From: Amycolatopsis pittospori
Lineage (GTDB): Bacteria > Actinomycetota > Actinomycetes > Mycobacteriales > Pseudonocardiaceae
NCBI RefSeq assembly: GCF_013870525.1
Contig: NZ_JACBXD010000010.1
Span: 78,041-142,040 of the forward strand
Direction of reading: 5' to 3'
DNA length: 64,000 nucleotides
Both the position numbers and the translations under genes were made by a program. Shown here piece by piece: positions 43,542 through 51,350 of the stretch (its first letter is position 1; the number at the start of each line of letters is the position of its first letter). The notes under the pieces are model-generated. The model was not told the DNA's origin. It worked only from the letters and a program-made list of their open reading frames with translations, and ran no database searches.

Positions 43542-44573
43542 TTAATGCGTTCGCGCGACCAGGTAGTCGGCGACCGATTCGCAGGCGTCCCGGGCCGGCG
43601 ACGCGGGCAGCGCAGCGAGCTCGGCACGCGCCCGCCGAGCGTAGTCGGAAAGAGTTTCGCGTGCGCGTTCGAGTCCGGAGGAGGCCCGCAGCAGGTCCAG
43701 GGCCTCGGCGACGAGTTCGTCGTCCGAGATCGGACCCGAAAGCAGCTCGACCAGGCGCGGGTCGGTGGCCGGGTCGGCCAGCGCGTACAGCATCGGAAGG
43801 GTGCGGACGCCTTCACGCAGGTCCGTGCCCTGGGCCTTGCCGAGCTCGTCCGAGGGCGACGCGATGTCGATGACGTCGTCGGAGATCTGGAACGCCGTTC
43901 CGATGATGTCGCCGAAGCGGCGGAGCGCGTCGATGTGCTCGTCGGCCGCGCCGGACATCATCCCGCCGAACCGGCCGGACGTGGCGATCAGCGAACCGGT
44001 CTTCTGCGCGATGACCGTCAGGTAGTGCTCGACGGCGTCGTCGCCGTCGGCCGGGCCGACCGTCTCGCGCATCTGGCCGGTGACCAGCTCGCCGAAGGTC
44101 TCGGCGATGATCCGGGCGGCGTCGGTGCCGAGGTCGGCGACAAGCCGCGAGGCGTGCGCGAACAGGAAGTCACCGGTCAGGATCGCGATGGTGTTGTCCC
44201 AGCGCGCGTTGACGCTCTCCGCGCCGCGGCGCATCGTCGCCTCGTCCATCACGTCGTCGTGGTACAGCGTCGCGAGGTGCACGAGCTCGACCGCGGCGGC
44301 GGCGATGACCACCTGGTCACCCTGCTTCGGGCCGAACTGCGACGAAAGCAGCGTGAACAGCGGACGGAAACGTTTGCCCCCCGCCTCGACCAGGTGCGAA
44401 GCGGCGTCCTCGACAGCCTTGACGTCACTGCGCACGACGTCGCGAAGCAGCGTCTCGACGTCGGCGAGACCGGTCGCGAGGGTGCGCAGAAGCTGCTCGT
44501 CGGCGATCTGGAGCCCCACGGACGCGCGCAGGTCCTCGATGGCACCACCTGGGGCAGGTGAAGACACAGACAC
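43542..44573 (-). CDS. Polyprenyl diphosphate synthase (trans type)
   Basis: The product has 343 residues. The first Asp-rich motif is LYHDDVMDEAT near residue 103 and the second is FQISDDVIDIASP near residue 229; GGKRFRPLF near residue 65 binds isopentenyl diphosphate. The enzyme elongates allylic diphosphates. Residues at and before the first motif are small, which would allow a long chain such as the menaquinone side chain, though chain length is not certain from sequence. It starts at a GTG at 44573. In related genomes this gene accompanies menaquinone biosynthesis genes, which are not seen here. Confidence 0.9.
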   Translation of the reverse strand: MSVSSPAPGGAIEDLRASVGLQIADEQLLRTLATGLADVETLLRDVVRSDVKAVEDAASHLVEAGGKRFRPLFTLLSSQFGPKQGDQVVIAAAAVELVHLATLYHDDVMDEATMRRGAESVNARWDNTIAILTGDFLFAHASRLVADLGTDAARIIAETFGELVTGQMRETVGPADGDDAVEHYLTVIAQKTGSLIATSGRFGGMMSGAADEHIDALRRFGDIIGTAFQISDDVIDIASPSDELGKAQGTDLREGVRTLPMLYALADPATDPRLVELLSGPISDDELVAEALDLLRASSGLERARETLSDYARRARAELAALPASPARDACESVADYLVARTH

Positions 44574-44815
44574 GTCGGCTCCGCTCTCTTTGACACCGGT
44601 TCGGGATTGCTTCCAGCGTAGTGGCTACCCACTCAGGCCTGTTGACGTGCTGTCCAGGGGAAACGGTGACGAATATGACACCCCTCCCGAGTATCCTGCC
44701 GCTCATCGCGCGAACTGGGGAAAAAGCACGACGACACCGGATGATTCCGGCGAAAGACCGGCATGGGCACCTCCCGCCCCGGGACATCCCTCGCCGACGT
44801 GACCAGGCAGGTAAT

Positions 44816-45016
44816 CCCGCATTGGTGGCGAACGGGCTCGACCTCGGCTGGCAGCTGTTCCCGTTCGCGCACGAGTACGCCCACCACGTCCAGCAGGTGT
44901 CGGGGATCATGCCCCGGCTCGCCCAGGTCACGGTGAACGCCGGGAGCGACCGCGCGAAGGAACTGGGCAGTCGCCTGGAACTGCAGGCGGACTGCGTCAG
45001 CGGGCTCGTTCCCTAG
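44816..45016 (+). pseudogene. Remnant of a neutral zinc metallopeptidase gene
   Basis: This short open stretch encodes FPFAHEYAHHVQQVSGI and RLELQADCVSGL, the two hallmark segments of the YpfJ-type neutral zinc metallopeptidases (HExxH motif and the downstream Glu-Leu-Gln-Ala-Asp-Cys). Everything else is missing: the membrane segment and linker before the motif and the C-terminal half, which ends at a TAG. The motifs are close together and in frame, so the core was recently intact. The upstream part of the gap (44574-44815) shows no other gene and should contain the polyprenyl synthase promoter. Confidence 0.65.
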
Positions 45017-45318
45017 CGGCGCCGGATCTTGATGTCGTCCATGCAGGTCGCCTTCCCCACCAGGTCGCGGTACGGGTAGCCCTTCGCCTCCAACAGGTCC
45101 ATCACCTTCAGCTCTGCCTCGTCGAGCACTTCGCGCTCCTCTTCGCCCTGCAGCGTGACGCGGAAGGTGAATGCGCCGAGGTGCGCGCTGTAGGTGAAGA
45201 GGCCGTCCTCGGTGAACCCGATCGCCTGATGCCGGTCGAGTTCGGCGAGCAGCCGGGCGCGGGTGCCGGCGTCGGGGTGGTCGAACTTGCCGTTGACGAG
45301 GACGCGGTAGGTCGGCAT
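45013..45318 (-). CDS. DUF6204-type small protein
   Basis: The product has 101 residues from the ATG at 45318. The pattern YRVLVNGKFDHPDAGTRARLLAELD, followed by FTEDGLFTYSAHLGAFTFRVTLQ, matches my memory of the DUF6204 family of small actinobacterial proteins. The predicted fold is a compact alpha/beta domain without signal or membrane segment. Function is unknown. It is divergent from a secreted protein gene, with a 12-bp palindrome between them. Confidence 0.65.
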   Translation of the reverse strand: MPTYRVLVNGKFDHPDAGTRARLLAELDRHQAIGFTEDGLFTYSAHLGAFTFRVTLQGEEEREVLDEAELKVMDLLEAKGYPYRDLVGKATCMDDIKIRRR

Positions 45319-45338
45319 GCCGCCGAATATACAGACCT

Positions 45339-45350
45339 GTATCCGGATAC
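45339..45350. promoter_or_regulatory. GTATCCGGATAC palindrome flanked by a direct repeat
   Basis: A perfect 12-bp palindrome lies 21 bp upstream of the DUF6204-type start. A 9-mer GCCGAATAT flanks it on both sides (45322-45330 and 45354-45362). This arrangement suggests a regulator-binding site in the divergent promoter region 45319-45498. Confidence 0.3.
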
Positions 45351-45498
45351 GAAGCCGAATATCCAATGGGTACCCATGATCCACGGACGAGTGAAACGGT
45401 CGTCACGCACGCAACGGTCGAATCCGACACGCAGATAGTGATCACAAAGGGAAGAACGGCCGCTCCGGCTCGCTCTCCATCACGTGAGGAGGAAGTGA

Positions 45499-46158
45499 AT
45501 GCGCATCACCATCGCAAGTCGGGCCGGCCTGGTCGGCGTGCTGTTGCTGGCGGGTCTCGGCGCCGGTGTGTCGCCGGCCGCCGCGTCCAACCCCGCGGGC
45601 GTCGCGTCGCTCGGCTCCGCCGCCTTCACCAAGGGCAGTGCGACGCCGATCTCGATCGCGTCGCTCGCCGATTGCGCGGTCGAGGGACCGACGACCAACT
45701 CGTCCGGGGTCGTCACCAAGACCGGGATCACGTTCGGTGGCGGCACATCGACGTGCACCACCACGATCGTCGACCCCGAGAACGACGTGACCTCGACGAA
45801 ATCCGAGGCCAAGGGCAAGGACTTCGAACTGTCGGCACTGGTCTCGTCGAGCGGCCCGCGTATCAAGATCAGGGAGTACTCGGTCACCTGCACGGCGACG
45901 CAGACGAGCACGAACGCGAGCTGGTCCTACAGCGCGGCGAGCGGGCTCGGCACGCTGCCGAACCCGGTGCCGGTGGGCTATGTCAAGCCGATCACCAAGT
46001 CCAACGGGACCCTGCTCGCCGAGGCGATCTTCAACGAGCAGACGTTGCCGGGCAACGGCAGCATCGGGCTGACCATGCTGCGGATCAAGTTCGCCCCCGC
46101 GTCGAACATCACCGGCGAAGTGGTCATCGGGCGCACCGCCTGCTCCCCCACTCCGTAA
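45499..46158 (+). CDS. Secreted protein, choice-of-anchor P-like
   Basis: The product has 219 residues. A signal peptide (GLVGVLLLAGLGAGVSPAAA) leads to a beta-rich domain with an alternating Ser/Thr-rich pattern and Cys residues (LADCAVEG, TSTCTTTIV, YSVTCTATQ, GRTACSPTP) likely to form disulfides. The C-terminal SNITGEVVIGRTAC resembles the choice-of-anchor P family of extracellular actinobacterial proteins. AGGAGGAAG upstream gives a strong ribosome site at the ATG. A hairpin follows 15 bp after the stop. Function is unknown; a cell-surface role is likely. Confidence 0.6.
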   Translation: MRITIASRAGLVGVLLLAGLGAGVSPAAASNPAGVASLGSAAFTKGSATPISIASLADCAVEGPTTNSSGVVTKTGITFGGGTSTCTTTIVDPENDVTSTKSEAKGKDFELSALVSSSGPRIKIREYSVTCTATQTSTNASWSYSAASGLGTLPNPVPVGYVKPITKSNGTLLAEAIFNEQTLPGNGSIGLTMLRIKFAPASNITGEVVIGRTACSPTP

Positions 46159-46172
46159 GAGTCACCACGCTC

Positions 46173-46206
46173 GAAGGGCGTTCGGGATTCATCCCGGACG
46201 CCCTTC
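46173..46206. terminator. 15-bp stem terminator after the secreted protein gene
   Basis: GAAGGGCGTTCGGGA at 46173-46187 pairs with TCCCGGACGCCCTTC at 46192-46206, with one G-T-type mismatch and a 4-nt loop, followed by TTGCTGTTGG. It lies 15 bp after the TAA stop and should terminate that gene. Confidence 0.8.
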
Positions 46207-46269
46207 TTGCTGTTGGCTTATATAAGTCTACGCTGATATCTTGTCGGCATCCGAGCCGAGGAGGGCCTC

Positions 46270-46905
46270 ATGGTCGACGTGACCAGCCAGATCAACTCCG
46301 TCCAACGCAAGCTGGGCAACCGGGTGGTCGAAGCGGGTGAGGCCCTGACGGCCACCGTCGGCCAGGTCTACGACACCGACCTCGACGATCTCTGGGACGC
46401 CTGCACCAACCCCGAGCGCATCCCGCGCTGGTTCCTGCCGGTCAGCGGCGAACTGCGGGCCGGCGGCAAGTACCAGCTCGAAGGCAACGCGGGCGGGACG
46501 GTCGAGCGTTGCGATCCGCCGAAGAGCTTCGCCGCGACCTGGGAGTACGGCGGTGACGTCAGCTGGATCGAGGTCCGGCTGAGTGCCGAACCCGACGGGC
46601 GCACGCGATTCGAACTCGACCACACCGCCGTCCCCAACGAGCACTGGAACCAGTTCGGCCCGGGCGCGGTCGGCATCGGCTGGGACATGATGCTGAACGG
46701 TCTCGCACTGCACCTCGAGTCCGGCGAAGCCACCGATCCGGCCGCGGCGATGGCCTGGATGACGAGCGAAGAGGGCGTCCTGTTCATGACCCTCAGCAAC
46801 GAGGCCTGGTACGAGGCCGACGTCGCCAACGGGACCGACGCGGCCACCGCGCGCACGCGTGCCGACGCGACCCTCGCCGCCTACACCGCCCCGCCGGAGA
46901 GCTGA
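46270..46905 (+). CDS. SRPBCC (AHSA1-like) domain protein
   Basis: The product has 211 residues. The segment VYDTDLDDLWDACTNPERIPRWFLPVSGELRAGGKYQLEGNAGG is the typical start of AHSA1/START-like SRPBCC proteins, followed by the strand pattern EVRLSAEPDGRTRFELDHT and a C-terminal helix. The fold makes a hydrophobic cavity; most such bacterial proteins bind small ligands and no reaction is assigned. Often these genes lie next to an ArsR regulator, which is missing here. The promoter region contains CTTATATAAG (46217-46226). AGGAGGG upstream of the ATG supports the start. Confidence 0.75.
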   Translation: MVDVTSQINSVQRKLGNRVVEAGEALTATVGQVYDTDLDDLWDACTNPERIPRWFLPVSGELRAGGKYQLEGNAGGTVERCDPPKSFAATWEYGGDVSWIEVRLSAEPDGRTRFELDHTAVPNEHWNQFGPGAVGIGWDMMLNGLALHLESGEATDPAAAMAWMTSEEGVLFMTLSNEAWYEADVANGTDAATARTRADATLAAYTAPPES

Positions 46906-46920
46906 ACGCGACTACTCGCG

Positions 46921-47646
46921 TCAGAGCCCGAGATCTTTGGCGAGTTCGGGAGCACGAAGCAGGTCGATGAGTTCGTCGTCCGCCCGGAAAACGGCGCGGG
47001 CGCCGGGCATCCCCGCCTGCCGGAGCATCGCGTGGAGGACGTCGGCGTGCGGTTGGTCGAGCAGAGTCCAGATCATCGCGCGCCGCTTCACGTCGTCTCC
47101 CAGCTCGCGCGCCGTCCACCAGCCGGCGACGAGCGCGCTCACCTGGTTGACCGCCGTTTCCCGCCCCCGCGCCAGCTGCGCGCGGTTCAGCCCGCACACC
47201 TTGATCGTCTGCTCGCCCTTCTCGGTCAGCGCGCGATAGGTACCGATCGACAACACCAGGAACAGATGCTCCAGCGGGTCTTCGGCGGTCGGGTCGATCA
47301 GCAGGGCGTCACCGTGGGCGTCCACCGGGAACAGGTCACGTTTGTGGTGGCTGTTGCAGTATTCGCAGGCGAGTACGTGGTTGAGCCAGTCGAACGCGCG
47401 CCCGGGGTTCCGTGCGATCGGCTCGAAATGGTCCACAGTGGACCCGAGGCCGTCACCGCAGTACATGCAGTAGCCGCGGCCGGCGGCCATGACGTCCAAG
47501 CCCTGGCGCAAAGACCGCCGTACGGCACGGGAAACCCGCCACAACCGCCGCGCTTCCCTGCTGTCACCGGGAGGAACCCGGGCCGTCAGGTCTTCGAGAT
47601 CGGCGACCACCCGGCCGGGCAGCGCGATCCGGCGGATCCCGATCAC
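46921..47646 (-). CDS. HNH endonuclease, PtuB-like (Septu-type partner)
   Basis: The product has 241 residues from the GTG at 47646, which overlaps the ATPase stop. CMYC (residues 60-63), DH (72-73), NH (89-90) and CEYCN (94-98) form a complete HNH site with a four-Cys zinc knuckle. The following LLIDPTAEDPLEHLFL and TIKVCGLNRAQLARGR match the pattern of PtuB proteins of Septu defence systems, where the HNH nuclease is controlled by an AAA ATPase. Its translational coupling to the ATPase gene supports that. The substrate would be phage or tRNA/DNA during infection; no target is visible from sequence. Confidence 0.72.
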   Translation of the reverse strand: MIGIRRIALPGRVVADLEDLTARVPPGDSREARRLWRVSRAVRRSLRQGLDVMAAGRGYCMYCGDGLGSTVDHFEPIARNPGRAFDWLNHVLACEYCNSHHKRDLFPVDAHGDALLIDPTAEDPLEHLFLVLSIGTYRALTEKGEQTIKVCGLNRAQLARGRETAVNQVSALVAGWWTARELGDDVKRRAMIWTLLDQPHADVLHAMLRQAGMPGARAVFRADDELIDLLRAPELAKDLGL

Positions 47647-48830
47647 CGATCGTCGGCCTCGAACCGCCTGGCCACCTCGTCCACCCGGCTCGGCGGCGAG
47701 CTGCTCAGCATGTCCCGCAGGCGTTCCCATTCCCGGACGCCGTTCGCGTCCGCGCGGCCGGACGCCACCTGGAATTCCAGCTCCGCCAAGTGTTCCCGCA
47801 GTTCGACCGCCTGTGGCGAATACGGCGTGTCCAAGCCGAAGAGGTCGGAGAGCACGGCGTCATCCCCGGTGCCGAACACGACCCGTTCGTACAGCTCCTC
47901 GGAAACCACCCGTGGCGGGACTTCCTCGTCGGGGCCGGAAAGCCGGACGAGGCCACCGGGATCCGCGGCCTGGCAGACGTAGGGGCTGTGCGTGGTGACG
48001 ATGAACTGGATCCGCGGGAAATGCGCCTTGAACCACGGCCCCATGCGTTTCTGCCACGACACGTGGAGATGCGCGTCCACCTCGTCGATGATCACGATGC
48101 CGGCGCTCTCGTGGTCGAGCCCGGCGTTGTCGAGCTGCTTGAGCAGGTCGACGACGAGCGCGGTCACCGTGCGGTAGCCGTCGCTCATCTCGCGCAGCGC
48201 GAAGCGGTCGCCGCGGTATTCGACCCAGAGCCCGTCGGAATCGACGTCCCGGATGCGGTAACCGTCGGGCAGGAGCCCGTCACCGAGGATCTCCAGTGCC
48301 TTGTCCTTCAGCTCCCGGGCGCCAGCTTTTCCTTCCAGCGCACGGAGATGCTGATTGGTCAGCCAGGCGACACCCTCCGCGAGCGACGCGTCTTCGTGGA
48401 ACAGGCTCGCCATCCGCGCCAACGCCCCCGCGCCGCGCATCCACGACTCGGCCTCGCCGCTGCCGCCCGCGAGCCGCCGGAACGGCCCGTACGCGGCGCA
48501 GAACGGCTGGCCCGGCGGGAGACCGGAGATTGGCAGCAGACCCGAGTCGAGCCAGCGGACCTCGACCGGCGCCGGTCCCTCTTCCCGCATCACCGAAAGC
48601 TGAATGGACCCGTTGGTCGCCCCCGTCGAGATCCAGCTCCCGGCGTCCGACAGCAGTCCCCAGGCGACGTCCGGCGCCGCGGCGACCGCGATGGCCCGCA
48701 GCAGCGACGTCTTGCCGGAGCCGTTGCGCCCGGCGAGGACCACCCAGCCGGGGCCGGGTAGCCGGAGGTCGACGGTGCGGGCGCCGCTGAAGCCGCGGAT
48801 GTTCTCCAGGCGGACCCGCTCGATGTACAT
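47643..48830 (-). CDS. AAA ATPase, RecF/PtuA-like (Septu-type)
   Basis: The product has 395 residues. Walker A GRNGSGKTS is at residues 34-42, the ABC-type signature region SDGYRTV near residue 228, Walker B IVIIDEVDAHLH near residue 252 and the switch His in VTTHSPY near residue 285. This is the compact RecF-like ATPase form of PtuA proteins, without a TOPRIM domain. It probably oligomerises and holds the HNH nuclease in check until infection. The ATG at 48830 lies 26 bp from the lipoprotein stop. Other AAA15 ATPases share these motifs; the nuclease partner decides the call. Confidence 0.75.
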   Translation of the reverse strand: MYIERVRLENIRGFSGARTVDLRLPGPGWVVLAGRNGSGKTSLLRAIAVAAAPDVAWGLLSDAGSWISTGATNGSIQLSVMREEGPAPVEVRWLDSGLLPISGLPPGQPFCAAYGPFRRLAGGSGEAESWMRGAGALARMASLFHEDASLAEGVAWLTNQHLRALEGKAGARELKDKALEILGDGLLPDGYRIRDVDSDGLWVEYRGDRFALREMSDGYRTVTALVVDLLKQLDNAGLDHESAGIVIIDEVDAHLHVSWQKRMGPWFKAHFPRIQFIVTTHSPYVCQAADPGGLVRLSGPDEEVPPRVVSEELYERVVFGTGDDAVLSDLFGLDTPYSPQAVELREHLAELEFQVASGRADANGVREWERLRDMLSSSPPSRVDEVARRFEADDR

Positions 48831-48856
48831 GGAGGAAGTTTACGACGGCGCGGACC

Positions 48857-50002
48857 TCACCTGGGCACCCGAAAGTGGGTGGCCATCGCCAGTTCCATCA
48901 CAGCCCGCGCCCTCGCGACGTCCACGGCCGAGATCGCCCTCGCGCGGTCCCAGTCGTCGATCCCCCGCTCCCGCTCGGGCGAAATCCGCAGCCGGACATG
49001 CCCACGCGCGTCGAGATTTCCGAACGGCGAGACGTAAAGAAGGAAGGCGCTGTCATCCTTCGAGCGGAACGTGACGCCGGGATTGCCGCTGAACGACGTC
49101 TGTTCGTGGTCTTTGAAGGTCCCGTTCGGATCCGCGTGCCACTCCCCCGGCGCGCCGCCGTTCGCGGTGGCCCCGGCCTCGATCTGAAGGCGATGCAGCG
49201 GCTCGACGAAGTAGCAGGAGCCAGGCGTGGCGATCGGCTCGAATTCCGGCCCGAACGTCTTCTCGACCGCGGCGCGGAACACCGCGCATTCGACGTTCGG
49301 ATCGGCCGCGCCGGCGGCGAGGATCCGCTCGGCGCCCGTCGGCACCTGCGCGGCTACGGCCGGATCGCAGTTCTCACCCTTGGTGTTGGAGATCCAGTTC
49401 GCGCAGGCCCCGACGCGTTCGTTGTCCTGGCCGTCGGGCGGGTAGACGAGGTCACGGGGAAGCTTCGCGGCACCTGCGGTGGCGAAGTCGCGAAGGAGTT
49501 CGCAGTCCTTGCTCCGGCTCATCCCGAGTTCGAACTTGACCGCACGCTTGAAGCTGAGAGGAACCGTGATCGCGCAGCCACTGATCATGCCCTCGCGGCG
49601 TGTTTCGACCTGGTAGCCCTTGACCCCGCCGAGGTCGACCACGGCTCCGTCGTTCCGAAACGCCGTGTGCCCCGGGTCCACATCGCGAACGTAGACCAGG
49701 TCTTCGTAGCCGTCACGGTAAAGCGTGCACCACTTCTTGCCGTCCTTCACCTTGGGTTCGCGCTTTACGGGCCTGGGATTGCCTCCCTTCCTTCTGTCGT
49801 AGACGGCCAGGTCGATCAGCTGACAGAAATCGAGTGCGACCAGCGCCGCGTCGACGACCTGTTCGTCACGATCGGCGGGACGCGGTTGCTTCGGCTGCCA
49901 TTTCGGAAACTGCGGTAGCGGCGGGGGTGTATCGACGGAATCCGTACAAGCCGCCAACAGGCTGACGAACACTGCGCCGAAAATCACTCTTCGGAACTTC
50001 AT
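48857..50002 (-). CDS. Lipoprotein with DUF3558-like character
   Basis: The product has 381 residues from an ATG at 50002. The signal ends in a lipobox LLAAC at about residue 16-20, so it should be anchored to the outer face of the membrane. Conserved Cys residues (CQLIDL, CTLY, GCAITV, CELL, GACANW, NCDP, CAVF, GSCYF) and the ALDFCQLIDL start resemble DUF3558-type lipoproteins of Pseudonocardiaceae; the pattern appears twice, suggesting a duplicated domain. Function is unknown. No clear ribosome site precedes the start; a CATACT sequence 15 bases upstream may be a -10 box for a leaderless mRNA. Confidence 0.6.
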   Translation of the reverse strand: MKFRRVIFGAVFVSLLAACTDSVDTPPPLPQFPKWQPKQPRPADRDEQVVDAALVALDFCQLIDLAVYDRRKGGNPRPVKREPKVKDGKKWCTLYRDGYEDLVYVRDVDPGHTAFRNDGAVVDLGGVKGYQVETRREGMISGCAITVPLSFKRAVKFELGMSRSKDCELLRDFATAGAAKLPRDLVYPPDGQDNERVGACANWISNTKGENCDPAVAAQVPTGAERILAAGAADPNVECAVFRAAVEKTFGPEFEPIATPGSCYFVEPLHRLQIEAGATANGGAPGEWHADPNGTFKDHEQTSFSGNPGVTFRSKDDSAFLLYVSPFGNLDARGHVRLRISPERERGIDDWDRARAISAVDVARARAVMELAMATHFRVPR

Positions 50003-50234
50003 TACGCAGAGTATGCAAATTCGGCGCGTCACCTACCAGGCAGAACCCTGTTTCCCAAGGCACGTTCACCTGAACGGTTTTCACGGATAGTCACCAGGTT
50101 CGTTGACCCCATTCAGTACGGAACGGGACTTTATGCGGACGGGTTCGTCGCTCCGGGAACCCTGGTAATCTTCGCGGCGTCGGATTACGCAGGGTGCATC
50201 GGGGAGACGCGCCTTGTAGCCACGGGAGGGGCAT

Positions 50235-50315
50235 ATGACGACGGTGACTTCGGGGCGGCTTCGGCCATTCAGCGGGGATCGGTTCGGGACGGCGGGGGTG
50301 CATGGCCGTGCCTGA
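50235..50315 (+). CDS. Possible 26-residue small ORF before the ESX-associated genes
   Basis: An ATG at 50235 follows a strong GGGAGGGG ribosome site by four bases. The frame encodes 26 residues and ends with TGA inside the first codons of the next gene, whose ATG is at 50302. The layout fits a coupled leader peptide. The sequence is Gly/Arg-rich and matches no family I know. The rest of the 299-bp gap upstream shows no other feature. Confidence 0.3.
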   Translation: MTTVTSGRLRPFSGDRFGTAGVHGRA

Positions 50316-50730
50316 CCAGCCACCTGTCTACGAACCCGGCATCAGCTGGAACGACGCCCTCGGTATCACCGCCCGTCCCACCGGGGGCTCGTACGGGACG
50401 CCCGTCTCGGAAGGCTCGGGGTTCAAGTACGACGAGGCGACCCTCCACGAACTGGTGACGGAGTGGACCGGCCTCGCTAAGGAATACGTGTTCGACCTGA
50501 ACGAGGCACGAGCCATAGCTGTGGCCCAGCCACCAGGGCGCGAATACGCTAGCGGGGGCAACGCCGAAGTCACCCGAAAGTCAGGCGCCGCACTTGAAGA
50601 AGCGCTCAGGCATCGCATCGCCTACTGCAAGAGTATGGCTAGCAAGTACCTGACCGCGCTTGGCAAGTACGCCACCGCTGAAGACCACGCCAGAACAGTC
50701 ATCAACCAGCTGCCGGAGGGCATCGCCTGA
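50302..50730 (+). CDS. ESX-associated small helical protein
   Basis: The product has 142 residues. The N-terminal 30 residues are Pro/Gly-rich; the remainder is predicted as two long helices (DEATLHELVTEWTGLAKEYVFDLNEARAIA and GAALEEALRHRIAYCKSMASKYLTALGKY). This matches small proteins that precede DUF3558 and PPE-type genes in Pseudonocardiaceae. It resembles WXG100-type helical hairpins without a clear WXG. Its stop overlaps the DUF3558 start by one base. It is probably secreted or part of an ESX substrate complex. Confidence 0.55.
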   Translation: MAVPDQPPVYEPGISWNDALGITARPTGGSYGTPVSEGSGFKYDEATLHELVTEWTGLAKEYVFDLNEARAIAVAQPPGREYASGGNAEVTRKSGAALEEALRHRIAYCKSMASKYLTALGKYATAEDHARTVINQLPEGIA

Positions 50731-51350
50731 TGCGACGCACCATTCTCATGCTTAGCGCGACCGCCCTCACTCTCGCCGCATGCTCGACACCAACCACCAA
50801 CGGGACCCCCACACCTACCAACGGCGGAGCAAACACGAACCCGTCGAACTCGGCCAGCCAGGCTCCCGAAGCTCCCAAGGTCAGCAGTCCGATCGAACTC
50901 GCACAAATCAAACAAACACCGTGCAAGGCACTTACCGACGCACAGGCCAAACAGATCCTCGGTCCCACCATCGAAACGGTGGAACGACTTGACAGCTCAG
51001 CGGGCCCTGCCTGCATGTGGTCGGTCCCCTCAACCGCTCAACCCAGCGTCAACGTGATCTTCAGCAATCTGCCGGACAGCGGCACTGCGAAGTTCTATGC
51101 AGCCAAGGGAACGACTTACGAACTCCTTGAACCGCTCGCACCGATTGACGGATACCCGGTGACGGCCTATGACACCAAAGACGAGCGCGCCAGTGAAGGC
51201 CGCTGTTCGGTGGCGCTGGGAACCAGCGATACCCAGACCATCAGCATCTCCCTCGAGCAGTCCGAGGCGAACATCGGCCAGAAGGACCCCTGTGACGCAG
51301 CGCGCGAAGCAGCGATCAGGGTCCTCGCCACGGTCCGAGGAGGCAACTGA
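50730..51350 (+). CDS. DUF3558 lipoprotein
   Basis: The product has 206 residues. The N-terminal signal ends in LAAC (residue 18 is the modified Cys), followed by a Thr/Pro/Asn-rich linker. The domain starts with PCKALTDAQAKQILGP, contains CMWSVPS and ends with DPCDAAREAAIRVLATV, the standard DUF3558 layout with conserved Cys pairs. These actinobacterial lipoproteins often accompany ESX accessory genes; no reaction is known. Overlaps by one base (TGATG) with both neighbours point to one transcript. Confidence 0.82.
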   Translation: MRRTILMLSATALTLAACSTPTTNGTPTPTNGGANTNPSNSASQAPEAPKVSSPIELAQIKQTPCKALTDAQAKQILGPTIETVERLDSSAGPACMWSVPSTAQPSVNVIFSNLPDSGTAKFYAAKGTTYELLEPLAPIDGYPVTAYDTKDERASEGRCSVALGTSDTQTISISLEQSEANIGQKDPCDAAREAAIRVLATVRGGN

